Source of the DNA: Tretioscincus oriximinensis | Lineage: Eukaryota; Chordata; Lepidosauria; Squamata; Gymnophthalmidae | Reading direction: 5' to 3' | Assembly (NCBI GenBank): GCA_022410635.1 | Contig: JAJVDF010000194.1 | Span: forward strand, 155,382-219,381 | Length of the DNA stretch: 64,000 bases | Shown: positions 22,015 through 33,700 of the stretch, one piece after another | How positions within the stretch are numbered: the stretch's first letter is position 1 | Layout of the letters: each line of letters starts with the position of its first letter | The notes under the pieces: model-generated | The model's input: only the letters and a program-made list of their open reading frames with translations | The model's database searches: none | What the model was told of the DNA's origin: nothing | Program-made: the position numbers and the translations under genes

Positions 22015-22280
22015 AGCTGATATNAGGATCTCAAAATTGAACTGCATCGACTCTGGCATAAACCAGTACAGGTGATTCCCGTGGTAATCAGCGGACTGGG
22101 TGCTGTGTCAAAAGATCTCAGCTGGCATTTGAAAACAATAAACACTGACAAAATCACAATCTGTTAATTGGATTTGTGCACATCATACAAAAATACATCA
22201 CACAGTCCTAGAGGCTTGGGAAGTGTTCGACTAGTGATTTTGTTATACGAAATCCAGCATATTAATCTCGTTTGCTGTGT
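22015..22280 (+). mobile_element. R4/Dong-type LINE, 3' fragment
   Basis: Translation gives LKIELHRLWHKPVQVIPVVI, then SGLGAVSKDLSWHLKTINTD, clearly the same endonuclease-region segment as IELQQLWHRPVKVL in the 16.8 kb copy. The 3' untranslated part (GATTTTGTTATACGAAATCC, AGCATATTAATCTCGTTTGC) matches the reverse of 16730-16775. It is flanked by AAT-rich sequence on both sides. Confidence 0.7.
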
Positions 22281-22428
22281 ATTACTGATGACGATGATGA
22301 TGATATTAATAATAATGTTATTTTATTGTTATAAAAATGCACCTACAAAGTTCCTTGCATGTAGTAACAATACATATCCAACAGCTTAGTGCTGAAGGAA
22401 ACTGCTGATGAAAATAACTGTCTTACAG

Positions 22429-22527
22429 AAAGGATTCACTCCTCTACATGTGGCAGCCAAGTACGGCAAAATTGAGGTAGCCAACCTCCTCCTCCAGAAG
22501 AATGCCACTCCAGATTCCGCTGGGAAG
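22429..22527 (+). CDS. ANK3: ANK3 exon: ankyrin repeat 17
   Basis: It begins [18 protein letters not shown] and ends NATPDSAGK. From memory the mammalian repeat has KLEVA and SASPDAAGK. The acceptor is GTCTTACAG and the donor AAG|GTAAGA, phase 0. It encodes one repeat of the C-terminal third of the solenoid. Confidence 0.95.
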
Positions 22528-23333
22528 GTAAGAAGGAAGNCAATAATCTCTTACATTGGACAGATTGAACCCCATTTAGGTACATTGATAGAGTGTACCC
22601 TGACTNTTGGGCAGGCAAGAATCTCACAATCTACTCAACTAGACCAATACAGGCAGCCTTCAGTTAAAAACCAAACTTACATTTATTAAGCACAAGTTCA
22701 TTCCACATCCTTTCATTTCAGCTGGAAAAAAACACATAATAAAAGCCCTTCATACAAACGCCCTATACAGGTGGGCACCTACTTGCACCATCACACGTGT
22801 GCAGTGGGAGAGAGGAGAGTAACAGAGACAGCTTAAAATACAGATGCTTTAGGTGAGAGGAATTAAACAGCTGGACCAAAGTGAACAAAAGACAATAACT
22901 AAACAAACACAACACTCTTCCCCAAAGTCCAAGAATATTGAGTTGTTGTTTTTTAATTAATTTTTAATTTTTTGAAAACATAATTTGCATAACAAACATT
23001 ATATTCAAGCTGGAACCAAGCTTCAAACAGCATTCATGCAAGACAATCAGATGAACAGGAATACTGAGTTGTCCATTTCAACACCTACAGAGTGTACCTC
23101 ATTTAGATTCTCTCATCCATTTGTGGCAACTAATTGGATCCTGGTTGGGCTAACTGTGCTGCTTTTCTTTCTCCTCCCTAATGGTCCCAATTCATCTGCT
23201 GCTTTCACTTCAATACTGTGAAGCACTGCTATTCTTAATAAATACTTGGACTTTTCTCCTTTTCAGTATCTCCTTGAAGTATTTTGAAACCACCCATGGA
23301 NTTTACTGGGTTGAGAAAGATGATTCCTTAATA

Positions 23334-23515
23334 CAGGTGAAACCCTGNTATAATGAATACCAAGGGTAAATTTGTTGGTTATAACGAAATTTTGTCATAA
23401 CAAAACCCATTGTAACCAACATTACTCTTATGAGCTTTTCACTGGGACTTTCAAATTGCTTTGCTGTACTGTGAATTTTGTTATATTGGGGTTCTTTATA
23501 ATGGGGTTTCAGCTG
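23334..23515. mobile_element. Pogo/Tigger-like MITE with TA target duplication
   Basis: The left end is CAGGTGAAACCCTG(N)TATA and the inverted right end CAGCTGAAACCCCATTATAA. TA flanks both sides (23332-23333, 23516-23517). Inside, TTATAACGAAATTTTGTCAT and AACAAAACC are self-complementary. This is the layout of Tc1/mariner-superfamily MITEs. A degraded relative lies at 56370-56545. Confidence 0.75.
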
Positions 23516-23759
23516 TATTTTGCAATGTTTCCCTGTGGCTTGCATAGTATGAAACTGTGAGTCCACTTTCTCTGTTTACCAAAAGAAACTGCCCTGGATA
23601 TAGGATTATAAATACATGGTGAGGATTTGTCCAAGGATACTTCAAAAACATTTGCATGAAATTGAATCTCATTATGGGAGAGCATTTATTTGTAGAATCC
23701 TTCTGCTTTCTAAACTGATAAAAGTCCAAGGAAAAGATTTATCGCAAAAGAGTAACCAA

Positions 23760-24602
23760 GCTTTCTGTGACCGAGCAAGAAAAGGATCTTGGGGTGTTAG
23801 TGGACAATTCAATGAAAATGTCAACCCAGTGTGCAGCAGCTGCAAAAAAGGCAAATTCCATGTTGGGGATAATTAGGAAAGGAATCGAAAATAAGTCAGC
23901 AAATGTTGTTTTGCCTCTTTATAAATCTGTGGTGAGGCCACATTTGGAATACTGTGTCCAATTCTGGTCACCACATCTCAAGAGGGATATTTTGGAACTG
24001 GAGAAGGTGCAGAAAAGGGCAACAAAAATGATCAAGGGTCTGGAGCACCTCCCTTACGAAGCAAGGCTGCAACGTCTAGGCCTCTTCAGCCTTGAAAGGA
24101 GACGTTTGAGGGGTGATCTGATTGAAGTGTACAAAATCATGCATGGGATCGACAGGGTGAATAGAGAAAAAATGTTTTCTCTATCACACAACACAAGGAC
24201 CAGAGGGCACTCCTTAAAACTGTTGGGTAGAAAAGTGAGAACAGACAAAGGAAAGTATTTTTTCACCCAGAGGGTCATCGGCCTGTGGAATTTACTTCCT
24301 GAAGAGGTAGTGGTAGCTAACAGCTTGGATAGTTTCAAGACAGGACTAGACAGGTTTATGGACACTAAGGGTATAAATGGATACTAAGATAGTTGTCTGG
24401 ATGTAGCCTCCGGGATGGAGCAACAGGCAGGACTTTTGAAATACCATTTGCAGGGAGTCACGAACAGGAGCAGCATATTTTGCTTTCCTCTGTTCGGACT
24501 GCCCAGGTGCATCTGGTGGGCCTCTGTGTGACACAGAATGCTGGACTCGATGGGCTGTGGCCTGATCCAGTATGGCTCTTCTTATGTTCTTATGTTCTTA
24601 TG
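23760..24602 (+). mobile_element. CR1/L3-type LINE, 3' end with reverse transcriptase C-terminus
   Basis: One open frame from 23767 to 24387 encodes the thumb/C-terminal part of a CR1-clade reverse transcriptase: [53 protein letters not shown] and [15 protein letters not shown]. The catalytic palm is absent (5' truncation). The 3' UTR ends TGGCTCTTCTTATGTTCTTA in repeated TTCTTATG units, the L3 style of tail. The unbroken 207-codon frame suggests a fairly young insertion. It is not a host gene. Confidence 0.85.
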
Positions 24603-24932
24603 AGTAAATGAAACCTGACGTTAAAGAGAAATGTGAACATTCATTGGCTGCTGTTTCTTTACCACAGTTGGTTTTTCTAGGCGGTCAGGACAGTTATTGC
24701 TTCTACAACTATGTAAATGTTTAAAGTCCCATTGTGTATGAGGGAAACATTACCCAGTCAAAGAGTTTGATGTTGTATTGTGGTGTCATTGCTGTTCTTT
24801 TTGTTTTTCAATCATTTCAACACCTTAGTTAATTCCACAGTAGCCTCACCAAATGTATTTAAGCCTAATTCCCCAGACTTTTGTGTAAAGTGGTTTTCTA
24901 ACAATGCCTGTTTGTTCTGCACGTATCTTTAG

Positions 24933-25031
24933 AGTGGTTTAACTCCACTGCATGTTGCAGCCCATTATGATAATCAGAAAGTGGCACTTCTGCTTTTGGA
25001 CCAAGGAGCTTCACCACATGCTGCTGCAAAG
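24933..25031 (+). CDS. ANK3: ANK3 exon: ankyrin repeat 18
   Basis: It begins [18 protein letters not shown] and ends GASPHAAAK, identical to the mammalian repeat as I recall it. AHYDNQ replaces the usual AxxGH turn, a ligand-relevant and conserved oddity of this repeat. The acceptor is ATCTTTAG and the donor AAG|GTACTG, phase 0. The donor is weak past +4. Confidence 0.95.
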
Positions 25032-25707
25032 GTACTGGTGCTTGCTGTGTGGGGTAGAGGAGCAGCATGATGATTTTTCATGCTGTTTCTGCCCAATGTC
25101 AGCCTGCTTTCTTTCTTCATGCCCTATTTCCTATCAGCTCTACTCAAGATAATCTTGCACATGAGAGAAAGCTACAGGAGCTTCTAGAGGGAATATTTAA
25201 TGCTTGAATTGACAGGTGTTGGTGAAAATGTTCACCTCACTTAATGACACCCATAACAATAAATTATGTAAGTATCATCAAAATCCCTCTTGGAAGGAAA
25301 GAAGAAATAAATGTTNTCATTATCTGCAATCCTTAGTTGCATCTGATTTTCAAATTTCCCCATCACTTCAACAAATTCTATTCACAGTATATGTGAAATT
25401 CCTGCCAATCTCAGAACCAATAATTTACTTGAATCAAAAGTGCGTTCAGAAAATTCAGCAAGTGAGATTATCCCATCCAAATCATCCCAAAAGGTGTATG
25501 AAATACATCTGCCCCGAGAAATGTCTACAAATCTGGACTGTTTGGCATTCTTGAGAATGGTCTTCCAGAGACATGGAGCCAATTCATACCTTCATGGGAG
25601 ATGCACAGCAGCTCATATTCAGATTATGTTAACCACTTTTCCTAACACAAATTTTGTAATAGGAACTTGTGGTAACGGAGTATAAGGTTACCTTGGACCT
25701 GATAGGA

Positions 25708-26113
25708 CAGTGATGGTGAACCTTTTGAGCTTGATATGTCAAAATCCATTAAAAAAACTAAATTAACTTGGGTGCTGTGTCACATCTAGAAATATCCATA
25801 ATTTTGCAATATTTGTATTTTATATNAAAAAGTTCTATTTTTATATAGCAGTATATATTTAAAGAAGCAAAAACAAACAATTAATTAGTGACTTTTTGTT
25901 GCTGAATTTCATTTGCTAAATCTTCAAATGAAGGTTGGAATTTCATACACTTCAAGTCCAAGCAAGTACTACTAACTTCATCTGTCAGTCGGTTTCTTTT
26001 ATTGGTTTTAAGGTGCTGTTCATTTTTTCAATTTTNTAAAAAATAATTCTTAAATTTTAATTTAATCAGGGTGATGACGTGTCACCGAAAATGTCATAGG
26101 TTCGCCATCACTG
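25708..26113. mobile_element. hAT MITE with 8-bp TSD
   Basis: The left end is CAGTGATGGTGAACCTTTT and the inverted right end CAGTGATGGCGAACCTATGA. It is flanked by TGATAGGA (25700-25707) and TGATAGGG (26114-26121), 7 of 8 matching. A subterminal GTGTCAC motif is present near both ends (25780s and 26090s). There is no transposase frame. The CAGTGATGGCGAACC end is known from hAT elements in reptiles. Confidence 0.85.
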
Positions 26114-28046
26114 TGATAGGGAAACAGGGGCTATATTAAGTTAATGTAAACTTGCACAGATGCTTTGTATAAGCAACGTGTGACAAAGTCTGGACACTGT
26201 GTGTGTTTTTGCTCCTATTTGCACTTACCTCCTGTGCCATGGAAGTAAGTGTGATTGAGATCCAGATGTCATTGCATGGGTTTATAACTGTGTTGGTTAG
26301 AAGTAGGAAGTTATAGGTTTGTCAAGATCATGAAATAATGCAGCCCAATAGATCCCATATTCTAATGGACTTTGGGTCTACTTGGCTGATATGTCCATCC
26401 ATTCTTGCAAAAGCAAAACAGGATANAAATGTTTGAGAGAAAAACATGAATTGAAAAAGAAACTTTCCATGTATCCTTTATCCTTAATCTTTATGTCTGA
26501 GGAGAAAGACATTCAGCAGCCAAAAAGAGGTAAGATTGTGCATGATTGTTTGTCACTTTCACTATCATCTATCTAACATCATAAATGTATGTGGATTTCC
26601 TAGAAATGGAAAAAATCATATGAGGGTGGAGGGACCATAATAGTTTGCCCTTCTAATTCAAGCAAGGCAAAAAGGTGTAGCATTGATGCTTTAAAGATCC
26701 AGATCGCAAATGATTACTGAAGCTAGCAAATCAAGAATCTATGTGTTTGATTTCTTTGCATTTCTACAGATCTGATNGAAGACCCAAAAGAAGTGGCATC
26801 ATTTTACTTTAAAATGTAACAAATATTTTGAAACCTTAGTGTTTCTATGTTTTTTTTCAAACCAGGTGGAAAAACTCTCTTTCCAAGATACTTATGATTT
26901 GATCTTAGAGGAATCTAATAAAAAAGCTCCAAAACTCATTCATGGTTTGAGAACAGATATTGATCAAAGTGATTTTTTGGATCCTTGCTAGGTCAATAAT
27001 AAGAATGGGTGAATATGTTTNTGGGAGGTGAGGAAGAAATACTTGCAGTTAGCAAGGAAGTTTTCCATTTTTAATATAATGATGTATTTTTTGGTATTTA
27101 ATTCAAAAATATGATTGTAAAGTACATTTCTGTGACACTGCTAGAGAAAAATTCTACAGAAATCAGGTACACAAATAGAAGAATTATTCCATTGTGTGAT
27201 GATCAGTTCCTTTTCTGTGTCAATACAATACCGTTCCAATAAAGCTGTTGCTCATTAAAACCTTTTCTTCTTCTTTCAATTTTATTGAGATACTAGACAT
27301 GAAGTAAACCTGTATAGAAAAGATTGTCGGGCCTTGTGTTGGCAGCTGTATTAAGTTGGGTATGACTCAAGTGACCTCAATGGAGAAATATCATTATTTG
27401 GGTTCATGCAAAACCAGAGTAATAGAATCATTTGTTGACAAAGGAATGAATAGTTCTGTCAGTTCAAATTACTTTTACTTACAAGTACCTGCTGCTTCTC
27501 TGTTCATATCTTGAGAANCTTGGGGTGTATGCTTTCCTATCCCCCAATGGTTTTGTGTGGGGTTTTTGTGCTGATGTACTTCTTTGAGTTCTGTTAACTT
27601 TTCAGAGCCAAAAAATACAAGAGCTTTCGAAATGAGTGTGTGTGCCCGAAAAGGCCTTAATCTAACAAACACATTTTAGATCTAAGTAGAACATCATCTG
27701 CATTCCATTATCATTAGATATTCTTGAATAAAGTATGGATATTCTAGAATAAAGCAAACCAGTCTGTGCCTTAGTCCAGAATATCTGTATAGTGAAAGTA
27801 GAAACAACATCTGGATACAATTATTGAGATCAGCCCCATACCAAACACACAGTAATATCTGACGCCTCTATACTTCACATGTTTCCCTCTATACAAGCTC
27901 TATTACTTACAAANCAAGTTCTCCCACCCACCCATTAGAAATTAAAATAATTTAATTTCTAAAATGACACCAGCACTATCCAACTTTTTCAAGTCTAGTA
28001 GGAAACCTAGAACTTTTCTTCTTTCATGTTTTTACAAAAGTGCTTC

Positions 28047-28436
28047 AGGCTGCATCCGCACACAGGATTGATGTCTGCGTATGAGCGCCTTCCCGGTGGC
28101 TCTTCCAGATGTAATGGCGGGTTGTGAGTGATGTAGTGACTACAAACCTGCCTTGCGGGGGGTTAAATGAGAGCTGATATTTTCAGCTCTCATGGCACAG
28201 TTTGCTGACAACCCACTTTATTTTGAAATGTGGTTGACACAGCTGAGCCCTGNGCCAATTAGTGCTAAGCCCTGCAAAGCAGGGNGGGTGGAGGGGAGGC
28301 TGCTCCTGACCACCCAAGAGATGGAGCTTCTTTCCTCCTGTCCACCTATGACTGCCGGTGCGCCATGTATGCAGACGGCTGGCTATCTGTGACAACAGGT
28401 AAGTCCGCTTTTTATTCCCTCATGTGGATGCAGCCT
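28047..28436. mobile_element. hAT-like MITE (GGCTGCATCC ends)
   Basis: The left end is AGGCTGCATCCGCACAC and the inverted right end AGGCTGCATCCACATGAGG. The interior is GC-richer than the intron and has an inverted pair (GAGAGCTGATATTTTCAGCTCTC). No convincing 8-bp duplication is visible. Related ends occur at 40239 and 59764. Confidence 0.6.
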
Positions 28437-30006
28437 CAGTCTTNTTTGAAACTTTTCATGACCACCAGGATGGAACCTTTCCATCCTAGAATTTCATGTA
28501 TTTCTTGAATTGTCTCTTTAAGAATAAAAAGATAGGATTTATCTGCTTTTATTTGTATTGTATCTGCTCTATATTTATAAAGAGGCAAGAAATGGAATCC
28601 CTTTCTCAGATTCACTAGACATCTAGCAGACCAATGGACAGTTACAAAGCAATAGTTTTGAAATGGAAGGAAAAAATATTTCATTTACAATATATTTTCT
28701 TGTCCATCATAGTTAGAATTAGCCTGAAATGTGCTTGGATTACATATTTTCAAGTCTGAAAATGTTGCTATCCAATNTCAATGACAGTATGATAAGACTT
28801 TCTTGGAAGGAAGAACATATACTGCACAGAAAGCTCCCTTTGGATATCCCTTTAGCAGATAATTAAATGCATGGATGTCAGATCCTTTTGCATGAAGAAA
28901 TAGTTCATGGAGAGAAATTGGAGAGTAAGTTGTGGGTCACTTATGCACTGGGAAGGAAAGGCACATTAAGTCATCTAGAAAGCCTGAAGCATCAATGAAA
29001 TCCCATTGTATGGGAAATATGCCTTTATTCTGCCTCTGGAGAGAAACGAGTAACAGCAAATCTTTAGTATTATAAAGCAATGATATGAAATAATACAATT
29101 TAAGTGCATATATGGGGGCAAAGTGCTGACCTAGTTTAATCTGGAGAACAACTAGGCTGATGGGAGAGCCCGTTTTCTTCTTTGGGAAGGAGGACTACTC
29201 TTGCTTGAGGTGCCAGCGTTTTTCTGAAACCAGAAATGATAAACTTGCAAATTTAAAAGACAACCAGAAATTATCCATCAGGTCTCTTGATTCACCCAAC
29301 TCTGACCAAACTGGGTTAGCAGCTGCCATGTTGGTCTGCCAAAAGGCTTCCCCAAACGAAACATCTTTAGCAAAACAAGTCACCCAAGCATTAATCCCAC
29401 TATTTATAATAGCTGCCCCCCTGCCCCTGTCTTTAGGCTGTGTGTTGTGCAATCAACTGAGAGATTATATAGTGATGACAGATGATTTTCTATTCAGATT
29501 AGGCATCTGGGCAGATAAGTAAATGTACTGTTGCTCAGAAAGAAATCGCTTCTTCTTTTGTCTTTCTCTTTGCTCTGTCACTTTCCTTCGCCCTGCCACT
29601 TTTTCCTAAAAAGCTTTTCCAGAAACCATCAGTGATTTCTGGAATGGTCACCTGCCTTACACTTCATTTACATGGGACCCTATTTTGTAGTATAACATCT
29701 CACCTGAGTTGTACCAGGAACTATCACTATATACATTCCATACATTAGTGCATTGCAGCTTTCTCACCTGGTGTAAAAATATTCCCATATCCAGGATATA
29801 TCAATCTGTAGCATCTTTTCTTTACTATAGAAAGAAGTAACCCATTTATTCCTCATTTCTGTGGAAATTGCTTTGCAAGAAATCATAAAGATTGGACATA
29901 TGAAACTGAAGCTTTTAGATATGACTGAAAATCCATGAGCAAACATAAGGATCCCAGTCTTCTTTTAAACTGGTCCAATTTAACTTTATTTTCTTTGTAT
30001 TGGCAG

Positions 30007-30204
30007 AATGGTTATACGCCACTGCACATAGCTGCCAAGAAGAACCAGATGGATATTGCCACTACGTTATTAGAATATGGTGCTGATGCAAATGCTGTCA
30101 CAAGGCAGGGCATAGCTCCTGTGCATCTCTCATCCCAAGAAGGCCATGTGGACATGGTGTCATTGCTTCTTACCAGAAACGCCAATGTGAATGTTAGCAA
30201 CAAG
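30007..30204 (+). CDS. ANK3: ANK3 exon: ankyrin repeats 19 and 20
   Basis: Repeat 19 begins [18 protein letters not shown] and repeat 20 begins [18 protein letters not shown], ending NVNVSNK. The 66 codons have phase 0 both sides (TATTGGCAG acceptor, AAG|GTATGC donor). Repeat 19 matches the mammalian one as I recall it. Repeat 20 is more divergent (APVHLSS for [18 protein letters not shown] for LLGRNANVNLS). Confidence 0.95.
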
Positions 30205-30687
30205 GTATGCTTGCTTTCCTGGGTAGCTTGTAGGGATTATGCTGGGGTAATGATGTTGTGGGAACTCAATTTATTCCAGTCCCTTTATAGGATGATGTCA
30301 ATGATAAACCATCAAGACTTTCATATTTCAACTAAAACCTGGGTTGAGAGTTGATTTTCTCACAGTTGTGAAATGTTACTCCTTTATCCTAAAGATTATG
30401 TTCTAATTGATATGAACACATGTGCCAAACCCAACATTACCTTAAGATAAACTCAGGTTTTAGGCCCTGTCTCGATGGGATCTTTGTTAGCTACTGTATA
30501 TAATTGCTTGGGCGTAGTTAGCAATGTGCTGATCGTGCTTTTTAGTCCAACTACAGTAAATACCCAACTTTTGATGCAATATAAGAATTTGATTTATAGT
30601 ATAGTATAGTGTATAATAGCTGTAGTTATTTTATGTAGCTCGACTTCTTTTTTTGCAATAAACTAATATGCTGCATCTAATTTCCAG
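30205..30687 (+). other. ANK3: ANK3 intron between repeat 20 and repeat 21 exons
   Basis: A compact non-coding intron of 483 bp with no recognised repeat. The acceptor region is CATCTAATTTCCAG. Confidence 0.85.
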
Positions 30688-30786
30688 AGTGGCTTGACTC
30701 CACTTCACTTGGCANCCCAAGAGGACAGGGTGAACGTAGCTGAGGTCCTTGTCAGTCAAGGTGCAATTGTGGATGCACCTACAAAG
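30688..30786 (+). CDS. ANK3: ANK3 exon: ankyrin repeat 21
   Basis: It begins SGLTPLHLAXQEDRVNVA and ends GAIVDAPTK. The X comes from NCC at 30715; GCC (Ala) is expected from the family. QEDR instead of xxGH is as I recall for repeat 21. Compared with the remembered mammalian repeat, VSQGAIVDAPTK replaces VNQGAHVDAQTK. Phase 0 both sides (TTTCCAG acceptor, GTATGT donor). Confidence 0.94.
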
Positions 30787-33700
30787 GTATGTTTTCTCCA
30801 AGGCGTCATATGTTTAAATAATTCTATAAGAATGTAATAAAACAGAAAAAAACTTTTTCATGTGACTCAGAAAAATACAATGAGAACTTTTAAGAAGCAC
30901 CAGGGCTTTTGAGGAGGCATGGACTAATTTATTATTTAATTTTATGCTTTGGCTTTCCTCCTAAAAAGGTTCTGTAGTTTGACACTTAGATAAGAAGCAG
31001 AAGCATAGAAAGAAATCATTTCATTACATTTCTGTTCTGATGAAGAAGCAAAAATGTTCTCATCCAGTGCTGGTCAGAATGGACAGCAACCTGTGTGATC
31101 TCAGGATCATGTACTTTAGATACAGGCTAAAGTTGTGTATCTGACAGTTCAGCACCTGGTCTTGTCTGTTTAACAGTGTAATGAAAGAGCTGCCAAGCCC
31201 TTGACCACAACAATGGAAAAAAGCATGGAGCAGTAATAATTACCTGCCCTTATTGGAAATTAGGAAGGAGATTATTGGCTCATAAATGGCAATACAGTTA
31301 GCCTGCTGTAGGAAACTTTGCAGATAAGAGGGGAAAGAGGAAGGAGGCATCAGAAAGAAAGCAGCTATGCCAATTTAGACCTCCCCAAAGTGTTTGGAGA
31401 TTGATGATCATATTGAATCATCTTCTTGAAATATGTAAGCTGGAATTTTCAACTTTGTAACAACTAATGTTGAAACTAGTCTTGTATTCCAAAGCAAAAT
31501 GACTGCTGGGAAAAGAAGGCAAAGGATTGGAGCACAAATCTTCAATTGATTCATCTTTGCAGGGAATTTGAAAAATCCAGATCAATTCTATATTTGTTAA
31601 TATTATTTTAATTCTGAAATCTTGCTACAAGAAGGTGTGAAAAACGGAGATATTTTGATTTAAGCGTTTTCTTTTCTTTTTTTTTTAAGTGAGGCAAACC
31701 CTTTCATTGGAATTTGCTCCAAGTTTTTTACTGTCCTGCAATAACACTAACCTCTGAAGTCTCATCACCGAATATGTGAAAGGGGGGACTCTGATACTAA
31801 TATATTTCCAAGTAGCACTTGCTGTCATGATGGCGTGACATGTACACCCCAGAATTTCAATACACATGAAATACACTGCCCTGTATACATGCAGGGCCTC
31901 TATTTTAGTTCCAAATTGACACTACATGCTATGGGGGCATTCCTAAAATGGTAGATTGTGCAAACAGGCAATGAGGTAAATGCACTGACTTTTAACATAA
32001 ACCATGAGTTTATAAGTGATTTTTCCATAGTAAAATTATTGTGGAATAGAAGAAGAAGAAACTGGGTTCTTATACCCCACTTTTCTCACATTTCAAAGGG
32101 ACTCAAAGCAGCTTACAAGGGTATTTTGCCCAAAGGCTCACATTCTATCTTTCCCACCAGGCTGTGGTTGTTCCCATGTATCTACTTGCAGTCAGTTGCA
32201 ATTTCTTGCAATTCTTGCTTTCCAATAGTTGGGTTGGCTAGAGCTACAGGCTAGTAGAAGGTGCTCACCCCTCCCCGCANCCGACANAGGGCTTCGAAAC
32301 CCCATCTCCCAGATGAGAGACCATCTCCTTAAAGACTGAGCCATTCATGGATAGTACCTCTTTATCCCAAAACTATATAAACCCTCTCCGCTGCACTATC
32401 TCTATTGTTAGCAACAAAATTCCTGTTTCTGACAATGGGACTCCTCCCCCACCCCATGATAGTCATTCTCTTGACATACCTTTTCAAATACAATAGCAAT
32501 GCTATAAATGTCACTCAAAATATATTGAGCCGGATTCCTATTTAATCACGTGGTCTATAAACATTATTTTCCAGCAGATACAGAAGGCTATGGGAAAAAG
32601 TTACACAAACTGCTTATCATTTCTGTTTTCTTGGGTGGAGAAGAGAAAGACCAGTTGACATGTTTCCCAAGATCCTCACAGGATACACATCTAAATTAAG
32701 GAACCATTTAGCTAAATGATCAAATGTTTGTGTTTGCAACCAAACTCATTAAAAAAGAATGGCCCTTTTCAAGGATAAATCCATACCAAACCAAACTGTT
32801 CAAATAGTTTGAGTTTGTGTGAAGACGGCTGATTTGATGTAGTCAAGTTTCAGACATGTGAATCGTGGTTCATTGTAACCATGATCTGTTTCATTGAACA
32901 TTTCTAATTAAGGAAGGTAGGAAAATAAATGAAGGTTCCTGTATGAAGAAAACAATTCCACATTAACCTGAATACAGGCATAGATGTTTTTCTCCCCAGC
33001 TCTTTATTCATTAAGCAAATAAGCTGGGAATTAGCTTTTTATCTCACTATTTTGACATGGCATCACAATGGTGGATGCTGGGTCTCTCCTGCATAACACA
33101 GGGTAGCTTCATGCCTTACTGTGTGTTGTCATGACCTATCAGCCTGTCTTTTCTTGACTGATGGATTATGGTTGATATAGTCAATATGCTTTTAGTAGAA
33201 GGGACAAAGTTCAGACTACTTCATTCCTAGGGTGACAGTACTGCCTTCAGTGCTTCAGGCTGAATCCCTGAAGGAAAGATGTAAAGTTGTACCATCAGAC
33301 TCTACCTTACGTCTTTTATTGGGAAATGACAGATTGGTGTTTTAATTTTCATTTGAATGTACTCCAGCATCAGATAGGAGAAGCACAATATGAACATCTT
33401 ACATGCATCCATAACTATTTATGTAAAACATACTAAAAGTTGTTTTTTTAAAAAACAAATTACTATTGGTTGAGAAAACAACTTTCCTTCCTTCTTTCAA
33501 GCAGAACCGTTTAGTGTGCCTATTTTATATTTTGTTTAATTTGCTGTAAACCCCTCCTGGCACCTTCAAATATTGTACAGGATAAAAATGTAAATTAAGA
33601 TTAATTTTTTTGCACATTTGTTCCTATGTGGGCAGAGATACACTAAAGGCAAGTAATTTGAGAGTAAGATTTCTTTCCACAGGCGTTACTGGATGCCATA

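Larger units (their letters stand above)
21481..22428 (+). other. ANK3: ANK3 intron between repeat 16 and repeat 17 exons
   Basis: Non-coding. It holds an inverted-repeat element at 21521-21626, a LINE/SINE tail module (21889-21960) and a forward 3' fragment of the R4-type LINE (22015-22280). The rest is unremarkable AT-rich sequence. Confidence 0.8.
22528..24932 (+). other. ANK3: ANK3 intron between repeat 17 and repeat 18 exons
   Basis: Non-coding. It holds a 182-bp pogo/Tigger-like MITE (23334-23515) and a CR1/L3 LINE 3' half (23760-24602). Nothing is recognised in 22540-23330. Confidence 0.8.
25032..30006 (+). other. ANK3: ANK3 intron between repeat 18 and repeat 19 exons
   Basis: Non-coding, 5 kb. 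It holds a hAT MITE with target duplication (25708-26113) and a GC-richer hAT-like MITE (28047-28436). Sequence near 27690-27830 has AGAATATCTG/AATATTCTAG-type self-complementarity but no clear ends. Nothing else is recognised in 26120-28040 or 28440-30000. A 120-codon open frame at 29160 has no recognisable domain. Confidence 0.8.

Noticed and set aside
23767..24387. Intact 206-residue frame as a host gene
   Set aside because: It is the C-terminal part of a CR1/L3 LINE reverse transcriptase, with the LINE tail right after it.
29160..29522. 120-codon frame on plus
   Set aside because: Not similar to anything I recognise, no flanking splice signals, and an antisense frame is equally open.
32270..32350. 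tRNA gene suggested by A and B boxes
   Set aside because: This is the head of a SINE with the same body at four other sites. No full cloverleaf can be drawn.
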